DNA of 13,467 nucleotides from Methylibium sp031393925 (GTDB lineage Bacteria > Pseudomonadota > Gammaproteobacteria > Burkholderiales > Burkholderiaceae_C), in NCBI RefSeq assembly GCF_031393925.1, contig NZ_JANMWL010000087.1, forward strand, positions 1-13,467. The letters are read 5' to 3'. The position numbers and the translations under genes were made by a program. A model generated the notes under the pieces. The model was not told where the DNA came from. It was given only the letters and a program-made list of their open reading frames with translations, and searched no databases. Numbering within the stretch: the first letter of the stretch is position 1; every line of letters begins with the position of its first letter. Shown here in pieces: positions 1 through 6,208 of this stretch.

Positions 1-190
1 GACTCGTGAACACGTCGTAGACGCGTATCAGATCGTCCTCCAACGCGACCTGCCCGCAGGCGAGCAACTCGACGTCGCAGCGCAACAGCACGCCGGCATG
101 CGCGCTGACCGCGGGCTCAGCCTTGGCCGGGCCGACCCAAGACGGCCGAGCGCCGCCTCGGGAGGCAGCACCGCAGGTGCGTGGATGTCG
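1..190 (-). CDS. Possible partial gene of unknown function downstream of parA, running off the left edge
   Basis: On the minus strand one frame stays open from base 190 to the left edge. From about base 129 onward it has strongly GC-biased third positions and reads like a normal protein (for example AEPAVSAHAGVLLRCDVEL, then LEDDLIRVYDVFTS). I recognise no family. No ATG lies in this frame. The only in-frame alternative starts are a GTG at 91-89 and a TTG near 85, and neither has a clear Shine-Dalgarno sequence. An ATG at 194-192, just after the parA stop, is in another frame that closes at 117. So either the gene begins at a weak start or a frame disruption lies near 117-150. It would be the next gene in the leftward mnmG-rsmG-parA direction, where parB would be expected nearby, but nothing here identifies it as parB. 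Confidence 0.3.
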
Positions 191-195
191 TCATC

Positions 196-969
196 TCAGC
201 GCAGGGTGTCGATCCGCGCAACCATCTCGCGCGCGAATTCGACGAATGCCAGCGCGCCTTTCGATTGCGGATCGAACACCACACCGGGCAGGCCATAGCT
301 GGGCGCTTCGGCCAGCCGCACGTTGCGCGGAATGACGGTGTTGAATACCTTCTCACCAAAGTGCGTCTTGAGTTGCTCGCTCACCTGCTGCTGCAAGGTG
401 ATGCGCGGGTCGAACATCACCCGCAGCAAGCCGATCAGCTGCAGCTCGCGGTTGAGGTTGGCATGCACCTGCTTGATGGTGTTGACCAGGTCCGACAGGC
501 CCTCGAGCGCGAAGTACTCGCATTGCATCGGCACCACCACGCCGTGGGCCGAGCACAGGCCGTTGAGCGTGAGCAAGCTCAGCGACGGTGGGCAGTCGAT
601 GAGCACGAAGTCGTATTCCTCCTGCACGGCGGCGAGTGCGGCCTTCAGGCGTTGCTCGCGCCGCTCGAGCGGCACCAGCTCGATCTCGGCGCCGGCCAAC
701 TCGCGGTTGGCACCGAGCACGTCGTAACCGGCCTTGGGCGAGCGCAGCCGGGCCTCGGCGATCGACGCGGACTCCAGCAGCACGTCGTAGACGGAGAGTT
801 CCAGCGTGCGCTTATCAATGCCCGAGCCCATCGTGGCGTTGCCCTGGGGGTCGAGATCGACGGTCAGCACGCGTTGGCCGATCTGCGCCAACCCGGCAGC
901 AAGGTTGACGGTCGTGGTGGTCTTGCCGACCCCGCCCTTCTGGTTCGCCACGCAAAAAATTCTGGCCAT
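196..969 (-). CDS. parA: ParA/Soj chromosome-partitioning ATPase
   Basis: A complete 257-residue ParA-family ATPase. ParA dimers bind DNA nonspecifically in an ATP-dependent way, and ParB stimulates their ATPase, which moves ParB-parS complexes near the origin. The deviant Walker A motif KGGVGKTT is at residues 11-18, with both signature lysines present. Walker A' VDLDPQGNAT is at 37-46 and Walker B FVLIDCPPS at 121-129. The length fits chromosomal Soj/ParA proteins, which lack the N-terminal helix-turn-helix extension of plasmid ParA. The ATG start gives a family-typical N terminus (MARIFCVANQKGGVGK). The Shine-Dalgarno sequence is weak, an AGGA about 14 bases upstream. The gene follows rsmG after a 159 bp gap that holds a plausible promoter. 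Its partner ParB is not in the window, but two parS sites are. Confidence 0.96.
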   Translation of the reverse strand: MARIFCVANQKGGVGKTTTTVNLAAGLAQIGQRVLTVDLDPQGNATMGSGIDKRTLELSVYDVLLESASIAEARLRSPKAGYDVLGANRELAGAEIELVPLERREQRLKAALAAVQEEYDFVLIDCPPSLSLLTLNGLCSAHGVVVPMQCEYFALEGLSDLVNTIKQVHANLNRELQLIGLLRVMFDPRITLQQQVSEQLKTHFGEKVFNTVIPRNVRLAEAPSYGLPGVVFDPQSKGALAFVEFAREMVARIDTLR

Positions 970-1089
970 GGTGGTGAAACCGTCCTGGGCTGTCGAAATT
1001 CGCTATGTGAGTGACCGCTTACGCGCTGGGGCGGCGCAGAGAAAGCAGACTTTGAACGCTCGTGACCGGCCGGCCCACGAAACCGCTCG

Positions 1090-1118
1090 ATTCTTGCGGC
1101 CACCCCTATGAAGGTCAA
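1090..1118 (-). promoter_or_regulatory. Candidate sigma-70 promoter for parA
   Basis: In the 159 bp gap between rsmG and parA the minus strand reads TTGACC, a 17-base spacer, then AAGAAT. The first hexamer matches the -35 consensus at 5 of 6 positions and the second matches the -10 consensus at 4 of 6, with ideal spacing. It lies about 120 bases upstream of the parA ATG. parA may therefore be transcribed partly independently of mnmG-rsmG. The rest of the gap (970-1089) shows a GC-rich self-complementary stretch around 1060-1078 and no gene. Confidence 0.4.
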
Positions 1119-1128
1119 GAAAAGACGC

Positions 1129-1818
1129 TCAGCCGCTTAAAGATACCCGTGACGTGTCGTCGCGCAGCCTCATCCAAATGAGGCACCGCTGAGCCCCCAG
1201 CCCTGGAACCTGAAGACGTTCCACGTGAAACACGTCGATGTCTTCTGGCAGATCCAATATCTCTTTTTCTGGCACTTGCCCCTTCATGGCGAGCCAGACT
1301 CCGCCCTCCTTCAGCAGGGGCCGAGTGAGTGACACGAAATCCGCCAGTGAAGCGAATGCGCGCGAAACGACGACGTCCCACCCGCACGCCGCCAACGCTT
1401 CGACTCGGCCATGCACTGCCGTCAGGCGGGGCAGCCCGACCGCGCCGGCCACATGGCGGACGAAGCTCACCTTCTTGGCCACCGCGTCAACGCAGGTGAC
1501 GCCCAACTGCGGGCAGGCGATGGCAAGGACGACTCCGGGAAATCCGGCCCCGCTGCCCACGTCGAGCACGTCCGCTGCGCGGTCGGCCAGATGACGATGC
1601 AAGGGGCGGACGATGGCGAGACTGTCCAGGCAATGCTGGGTCAGCATATCAGCCGGATCACGCACAGCCGTCAGGTTGTAGACGCGGCACCATTGCGAAA
1701 CGAGTGCCAGATGGTGCAGCAGCTGAGCCTGCTGCTTCTCGCTCATCGCCAGGCCGAGCCCTTCGAGACCGCACCGCAGCGCCAACACGAGCGGCTGCGG
1801 CGCGGCGGAGGTCGTCAT
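1129..1818 (-). CDS. rsmG: 16S rRNA (guanine-N7) methyltransferase RsmG (GidB)
   Basis: A 229-residue RsmG/GidB, which methylates N7 of G527 (E. coli numbering) in 16S rRNA using S-adenosylmethionine. The class I methyltransferase SAM-binding loop VLDVGSGAGFPG is at residues 84-95. The upstream family motif VYNLTAV is at 46-52, the conserved VSRAFASLADFV block at 151-162 and AMKGQVP at 177-183. The length is slightly above the E. coli protein, with a short polar C-terminal tail after the last conserved strand. The ATG overlaps the mnmG stop codon by 4 bp (ATGA), so the two genes are translationally coupled in the classic gidA-gidB arrangement. A parS-like palindrome is embedded in codons 196-201 (1217-1232), where it encodes part of FHVER. 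Confidence 0.95.
   Translation of the reverse strand: MTTSAAPQPLVLALRCGLEGLGLAMSEKQQAQLLHHLALVSQWCRVYNLTAVRDPADMLTQHCLDSLAIVRPLHRHLADRAADVLDVGSGAGFPGVVLAIACPQLGVTCVDAVAKKVSFVRHVAGAVGLPRLTAVHGRVEALAACGWDVVVSRAFASLADFVSLTRPLLKEGGVWLAMKGQVPEKEILDLPEDIDVFHVERLQVPGLGAQRCLIWMRLRDDTSRVSLSG
1217..1232. promoter_or_regulatory. parS: parS site within rsmG
   Basis: The plus strand reads CGTTCCACGTGAAACA. It matches the widely conserved bacterial parS consensus TGTTNCACGTGAAACA at all specified positions except the first base. It is centred on the CACGTG core that ParB recognises. The site lies wholly inside rsmG, upstream of parA in the direction of transcription. ParB would nucleate here and spread along flanking DNA. 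Confidence 0.85.
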
Positions 1819-3794
1819 GCGGCGGCAGCGCCAACGTCGTGGTCTGCTGCGACACGCGGCAGGCGCCCCTTCTTGAGATGCACCAACAGCAGCGATATCG
1901 CGGCAGGCGTGACGCCCGAGATGCGCGACGCCTGCCCCAGCGTGGCCGGGCGCTGCGCGTGCAGCTTCTGGCGCGCCTCGTGGCTCAACGCATGGACCTG
2001 GTGATAGTCCAGATCGGCGGGCAAGACAAGCTGCTCATAGTGCGAGGCCCGCTCAATCTCTTGCTGCTGCTTGTCGATATAGCCGGCGTACTTGATGGAT
2101 ATTTCCAGCTGCTCAATAACCTCGTCTGCGCAACTTTCACCGAGTTCACTCCGCAGCGTTTCACGTGAAACAACGCAAGCGCTCAGTTCAGTGACGGCGT
2201 CGAAACCAACGCCTGGCCGCCGCAACAGGTCAGCCAGCGAATACTCGTGTTCAAGCGCCTTGCCGACCAACCGCTCGGCGTCGGCCGCCGCGACGACAGA
2301 CGGATTAACCCAGCTCGAGCGCAGCCGCTCGGTCTCACGGGCGATCGCATCTCGGCGTCGACCGAAGACGCTCCAGCGTTCGTCGCCGACCAAGCCCAGC
2401 CGACGGCCTGTTTCGGTGAGGCGCAGATCGGCGTTGTCCTCACGCAATTGCAGGCGGAACTCGGCCCGGCTGGTGAACATCCGGTACGGCTCCGTGACGC
2501 CTTGCGTGATGAGGTCGTCGACCAGCACGCCCAGGTAAGCCTGGTCGCGCCCGGGTGTCCAGGCGTCGCGGCCGCGCGCCTGCAAGGCCGCATTCATGCC
2601 GGCATGCAGACCCTGCGCCGCCGCTTCTTCATAGCCGGTGGTGCCGTTGATCTGGCCCGCAAAGAACAGCCCGCCGATGGCGCGGGTCTCGAAGCTCGCG
2701 CGCAGCCCTCGCGGATCGAAATAGTCGTACTCGATCGCGTAGCCGGGCCGAAGGATGTGGGCAACTTCCAGGCCGACTATGGAGCGCAGCGCAGCGAGTT
2801 GGACGTCAAAGGGCAGCGAAGTCGAAATGCCGTTCGGATAGAACTCGTTGGTACTCAGTCCCTCGGGCTCTAGAAAGATCTGGTGCTCGCTCTTGTCGGC
2901 GAAGCGGTTGACCTTGTCCTCGATGCTCGGACAGTAGCGCGGACCCACCCCGTCGATCACGCCGGTGAACATGGGGCTGCGGTCGAAGCCGCCGCGAATG
3001 ATGTCGTGGGTGCGCTGGTTGGTGTGGGTAATCCAGCACGGCATTTGGGCCGGGTGCATGGCGGCGTCGCCCATGAAGCTGAACACCGGGACGCGCCGCA
3101 TCGGTGGCGTGCCGTCGGCACCGGCAACGCCGTCGCCGGGTTGAGGTGTCAGGCGCGAGAAGTCGATCGTGCGGCCATCGATGCGCGGCGGTGTCCCTGT
3201 CTTCAGGCGCCCCTGTGGCAACTTCATTTCCTTCAGCCGCGCCGACAGTCGAATCGCCGCCGGATCGCCGGCACGACCCGCCGCATGGTTTTGCAGGCCC
3301 ACGTGGATGCGGCCGTCAAGGAAAGTGCCGGCCGTCAGCACTACTGTCTTGCCACGAAAGCAAATGCCCACTTGCGTGACAGCGCCCACGACGCGATCGC
3401 CCTCGAGCATCAGGTCGTCCACCGCCTGTTGAAACAACCACAGCTGGGGCTGGTTTTCCAGACGCAGGCGAATCGCCGCTCTGTAAAGCACGCGGTCGGC
3501 CTGGGCCCGCGTCGCCCGCACCGCCGGCCCCTTGGAGCCGTTGAGGATACGGAACTGGATGCCCGCTTCGTCAGTGGCCAGGGCCATGGCGCCGCCGAGT
3601 GCGTCGACTTCCTTGACGAGGTGGCCCTTGCCGATGCCGCCGATCGACGGGTTGCAACTCATCTGACCCAAAGTCTCGATGTTATGAGTGAGCAGCAGCG
3701 TGTCGCAGCCCATGCGCGCGGCCGCCAGCGCCGCCTCGGTACCGGCGTGACCTCCGCCGACGACGATCACGTCGAATTGCTGGGGATAGATCAT
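1815..3794 (-). CDS. mnmG: tRNA uridine-5-carboxymethylaminomethyl modification enzyme MnmG (GidA)
   Basis: A FAD-dependent enzyme that, with the GTPase MnmE, installs the carboxymethylaminomethyl group on wobble uridine 34 of certain tRNAs. I place the start at the ATG at 3794, giving 659 residues (E. coli about 629). The protein then begins MIYPQQFDVIVVGGGHAG as in the family. An upstream in-frame start would add 55 Arg/Cys-rich residues that do not look native. The FAD Rossmann motif GGGHAG is at residues 13-18, CNPSIGGIGKGHL at 47-59, GRLKTGTPPRID at 195-206, CWITHTN at 253-259 (conserved Cys), GPRYCPSIEDKV at 284-295 and the signature GQINGTTGYEEAAAQG at 380-395. The C-terminal ISGVTPAAI helix bundle that contacts MnmE is intact. 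A GCAAGG stretch precedes the start. The stop overlaps the rsmG start. A parS palindrome occupies codons near 541-546. Confidence 0.97.
   Translation of the reverse strand: MIYPQQFDVIVVGGGHAGTEAALAAARMGCDTLLLTHNIETLGQMSCNPSIGGIGKGHLVKEVDALGGAMALATDEAGIQFRILNGSKGPAVRATRAQADRVLYRAAIRLRLENQPQLWLFQQAVDDLMLEGDRVVGAVTQVGICFRGKTVVLTAGTFLDGRIHVGLQNHAAGRAGDPAAIRLSARLKEMKLPQGRLKTGTPPRIDGRTIDFSRLTPQPGDGVAGADGTPPMRRVPVFSFMGDAAMHPAQMPCWITHTNQRTHDIIRGGFDRSPMFTGVIDGVGPRYCPSIEDKVNRFADKSEHQIFLEPEGLSTNEFYPNGISTSLPFDVQLAALRSIVGLEVAHILRPGYAIEYDYFDPRGLRASFETRAIGGLFFAGQINGTTGYEEAAAQGLHAGMNAALQARGRDAWTPGRDQAYLGVLVDDLITQGVTEPYRMFTSRAEFRLQLREDNADLRLTETGRRLGLVGDERWSVFGRRRDAIARETERLRSSWVNPSVVAAADAERLVGKALEHEYSLADLLRRPGVGFDAVTELSACVVSRETLRSELGESCADEVIEQLEISIKYAGYIDKQQQEIERASHYEQLVLPADLDYHQVHALSHEARQKLHAQRPATLGQASRISGVTPAAISLLLVHLKKGRLPRVAADHDVGAAAA
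2157..2172. promoter_or_regulatory. parS: parS site within mnmG
   Basis: The plus strand reads CGTTTCACGTGAAACA, a 15 of 16 match to the canonical parS TGTTTCACGTGAAACA; only the outermost base differs. It is an almost perfect palindrome around CACGTG. It lies inside mnmG, where it encodes the VSRET region, and is 940 bp from the second site in rsmG. Two such sites next to parA strongly suggest an origin-proximal ParB loading region. Confidence 0.92.
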
Positions 3795-3832
3795 GGGTTT
3801 GCCTTGCCCGATGACTTCCGGGCCAAGTCGCA

Positions 3833-3838
3833 ATTTTA
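3833..3838 (-). promoter_or_regulatory. Candidate -10 element upstream of mnmG
   Basis: In the 159 bp between the divergent mnmG and SDR starts, the minus strand contains TAAAAT, a 5 of 6 match to TATAAT, about 40 bases upstream of the mnmG ATG. I cannot identify a convincing -35 hexamer at 16-18 bases further upstream. No clear plus-strand promoter for the SDR gene is visible in this gap. Confidence 0.3.
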
Positions 3839-3848
3839 GGCAACGCGG

Positions 3849-3913
3849 GCCGACCGCACACGCGCAGGTCGCGCAACGCAGCCAGCGACAATGCGGCCGC
3901 GCCGACCGCACAC
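3849..3913. repeat. 13-bp direct repeat in the mnmG/SDR divergent intergenic region
   Basis: The 13-mer GCCGACCGCACAC occurs at 3849-3861 and again at 3901-3913, with start points 52 bp apart. A further partial copy (ACCGCACC) follows near 3930. The repeats lie in the divergent promoter region between mnmG and the SDR gene. They could be paired regulator-binding sites. In a GC-rich region this may also be chance or an old duplication. Confidence 0.5.
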
Positions 3914-3953
3914 CGAGGCGCGGGCCAAACCGCACCGAAGCGAGGCCGAAAGC

Positions 3954-4742
3954 ATGCAATCACCCTCACCCTTTCACCCCCGAGCGCTGGCCGGCCGCGT
4001 CGCGCTCGTCACCGGCGCCAGCCGCGGGCTGGGTTTGGAGATCGCGCGCGGCCTGGGCGAAGCCGGTGCTACGGTGTGGTTGAACGGCCGCGATCCGACC
4101 CGCCTGGCAGACGCTGTCGGGCGCCTGCTGGCCGAGGGGCTGCAGGCGCACGCCCTGCCCTTCGACGTCACCGACGCCGCGGGGCGTCTTACCGCTTTCC
4201 ACCGACTCGACGCCGCGGCGCCGACCGGGCGCGCGGCGCTCGACATCCTGGTCAACAACGTCGGCTTGCGTGACCGCCGGCCGCTCGAATCCTTTGTCCC
4301 GGGCGATGCACGCCGCTTGATCGAAGCCAACCTGCTGGCGCCCTTTGAGTTGGCCCGGCTGGCGGCCGAGCGCCTGCCGGACACGGGCGCCAGCATCATC
4401 AACATCACTTCGATCGCTGGCCCCATCGCCAACCGGGGCGACACCGTCTACACCATGGCCAAGGGCGGCCTGGCAGCGCTGACGCGGGCCCTGGCGGCCG
4501 AGCTCGGGCCGCGTGGCGTGCGCGTCAACGCGGTGGCGCCGGGCATGTTCGCCACCGAAACCAATGCCGGCTTCGCGCGCAGCGCCGAGACGGCCGACCA
4601 CCTGCGAGAACGCAGCTCGCTCGGGCGCGTCGGCGAGCCGGCCGAAATTGCCGGTGCGGTGGTATTTCTTGCCTCCGATGCCGCGAGCTACATCACCGGC
4701 CACACGCTGGTGGTCGATGGCGGCTATCTTGCGCACTTCTAG
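3954..4742 (+). CDS. SDR-family NAD(P)-dependent oxidoreductase, gluconate 5-dehydrogenase-like
   Basis: A classical short-chain dehydrogenase/reductase of 262 residues from the ATG at 3954, which has GAGG about 8 bases upstream. An earlier in-frame start at 3891 would add 21 charged residues before the fold begins and is less likely. The cofactor motif TGASRGLG is at residues 20-27, NNVG at 101-104 (usual NNAG, with Val for Ala), catalytic Ser near 153 in NITSIAG, and the YxxxK pair at Y166/K170. The conserved GPRGVRVNAVAPG is at 185-197 and the C-terminal VVDGGYL at 253-259. The overall pattern, including the LRDRRPL segment after NNVG, resembles gluconate 5-dehydrogenase-type SDRs, but substrate specificity cannot be read from these motifs. 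The gene is divergent from mnmG and convergent with otsA. Confidence 0.9.
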   Translation: MQSPSPFHPRALAGRVALVTGASRGLGLEIARGLGEAGATVWLNGRDPTRLADAVGRLLAEGLQAHALPFDVTDAAGRLTAFHRLDAAAPTGRAALDILVNNVGLRDRRPLESFVPGDARRLIEANLLAPFELARLAAERLPDTGASIINITSIAGPIANRGDTVYTMAKGGLAALTRALAAELGPRGVRVNAVAPGMFATETNAGFARSAETADHLRERSSLGRVGEPAEIAGAVVFLASDAASYITGHTLVVDGGYLAHF

Positions 4743-4754
4743 CGCAGCCTCCCC

Positions 4755-4774
4755 GGCGCGCGGCGCACCGCGCC
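4755..4774. terminator. GC-rich hairpin between convergent SDR and otsA genes
   Basis: The 43 bp between the two convergent stop codons contains GGCGCG, an 8-base loop, then CGCGCC, a six-bp all-GC stem. An alternative fold pairs GGCG with CGCC and CGG with CCG around a CGCA loop. There is no T-tract on either side. It could act as a weak bidirectional terminator, but it is not a canonical intrinsic terminator. Confidence 0.28.
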
Positions 4775-4785
4775 ACCGAAAATGC

Positions 4786-6177
4786 TCACCCCACCGCGCG
4801 CTCCGCGCTGGCCAGCGCCTGCAGGAAGCCGCGCCGCCACCAATGGACGTCGTGCTCACACACGCGCCCGAGCAGCGCTTGGTGCCGCTCGCGCCGCTCG
4901 CCCAGCGGCATGCGCAGAGCGCGCTGCATCGCCTCGGCGGTGGCGCCCGTGTCGTAAGGATTGACCAGCAGCGCCTCGCTCAGTTGCTCGGCAGCGCCGG
5001 CAAAACGCGACAGCACGAGCACGCCCGGGTCCTGCGGATCCTGCGCGACGATGAACTCCTTGGCCACGAGGTTCATGCCGTCGCGCAACGGCGTGACGAG
5101 CGCCACCCGCCCGGCGCGGTAGAGGCCTGGCAGGCGCCGCCTGGCCAGCGTGCGGTGCATGTAGCGCACCGGCATCCATTCGAGCCCGCCGTAGTCGCCG
5201 TTGATCTGGCCGGCCAGCCCCTCGAGCTCCTTGCGAATTTCGTCGTAGGCGGCGAGGCCTTCGCGCGTGGGCGTTGCGACCTGGATGAGCGTGGCGCTCT
5301 GCTGGTTTTCGGGGTAGTTGGCGAGCAGGCGCTGAAAGGCGCGCAGGCGCTGAGGCAGGCCCTTGGAGTAGTCAAGCCGGTCCACGCCCACCAGCAACTG
5401 ACGACGCGCGTACTGCTCGCGCAAGGTGTCGCGCATCTCCATCGATTCCGGTGTCTCGGCCAGCGCCTGGAATTCGTTGACGTCGATGCCGATCGGAAAA
5501 GCGCGCGCGCGCACCAATCGGTTGAAAGCGCGGAAGTGGTCATCGGGCAGCAGCTCCGCGCCGGCTTCGGCGATCACGTAGCCCGAGAAATGCGCCAAGT
5601 CGGCTGCGCTCTGCAGACCCACCAGGTCGTAGGCGAACAGCGAGCGCATCAGCCACTCGTGCGCGGGAATGGCCGCCAGGATCAGCGGCGGCGGCAGTGG
5701 GATATGCAGGAAAAAGCCGATGCGGTGCTGACAGCCCAGCGCGCGCAGCTCGGCGGCCAACGGTATCAGGTGGTAGTCGTGGACCCAGATGATGTCGTCG
5801 GGCCGCAGCAGATCCAGCAACTTGCGCGCGAACAAGCGGTTGACCCGCTGGTAGCCGTCGAAAAAGCCGGCGTCCAGGTCAGCGAGGTCGAGCCGGTAAT
5901 GGAACACCGGCCAGAGCACGCGATTGGAATAGCCGGCGTAGTACGCGTCGTAGTCCTCGCGGCCGAGATCGATCGTTGCCAGCGTGACCTTGCCGGACTG
6001 CTGCACATGCAGCTCACCCTCGCCGCGCGGCCCGTTCTCGACGACCTTGCCGCTCCAGCCGAACCACATGCCGCCGCTCACCGCGAGCGCATCACCCAGC
6101 GCCACTGCCAAGCCGCCGGCCGCGGCCTTGCGCGGATCGCCGACCCGGTTGGAAACCACCACCAGCCTGCCGACCAT
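4786..6177 (-). CDS. otsA: Trehalose-6-phosphate synthase (GT20)
   Basis: A 463-residue OtsA (E. coli 474), which transfers glucose from UDP-glucose to glucose-6-phosphate to form trehalose-6-phosphate in the cytoplasm. The family N terminus LVVVSNRV is at residues 5-12, the AAGGLAVAL loop at 19-27 and WFGWSG at 38-43. VHDYHLIPL is at 132-140, FFLHIPLP at 155-162, the donor-site VGVDRLDYSKG at 263-273 and TPLRDGMNLVAKEF at 362-375. All of these are intact, so the enzyme should be active. The ATG at 6177 has AAAGG 5 bases upstream in an A-rich leader. It is the last gene of an otsB-GH15-otsA operon and lies 31 bp after the GH15 stop. Trehalose made this way usually serves osmotic and desiccation protection. 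Confidence 0.97.
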   Translation of the reverse strand: MVGRLVVVSNRVGDPRKAAAGGLAVALGDALAVSGGMWFGWSGKVVENGPRGEGELHVQQSGKVTLATIDLGREDYDAYYAGYSNRVLWPVFHYRLDLADLDAGFFDGYQRVNRLFARKLLDLLRPDDIIWVHDYHLIPLAAELRALGCQHRIGFFLHIPLPPPLILAAIPAHEWLMRSLFAYDLVGLQSAADLAHFSGYVIAEAGAELLPDDHFRAFNRLVRARAFPIGIDVNEFQALAETPESMEMRDTLREQYARRQLLVGVDRLDYSKGLPQRLRAFQRLLANYPENQQSATLIQVATPTREGLAAYDEIRKELEGLAGQINGDYGGLEWMPVRYMHRTLARRRLPGLYRAGRVALVTPLRDGMNLVAKEFIVAQDPQDPGVLVLSRFAGAAEQLSEALLVNPYDTGATAEAMQRALRMPLGERRERHQALLGRVCEHDVHWWRRGFLQALASAERAVG

Positions 6178-6208
6178 GGGCGCCTTTCTGTTCTTTTTTC
6201 TCTTGTTC

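Noticed and set aside
3300..3312. Another CACGTG core (CCCACGTGGAT) as a third parS
   Set aside because: Beyond the central hexamer the flanks do not match GTTNCACGTGAAAC, so it is a chance CACGTG inside mnmG.
2883..3839. 318-codon plus-strand frame opposite mnmG
   Set aside because: It is antisense to conserved MnmG motifs and shows no domain. It is explained by high GC third positions on the coding strand.
3795..3959. N-terminal extension of MnmG by 55 residues
   Set aside because: The extension is Arg/Cys-rich and unlike the family, whose proteins start just before the FAD motif as they do from 3794. It would also cover the intergenic region.
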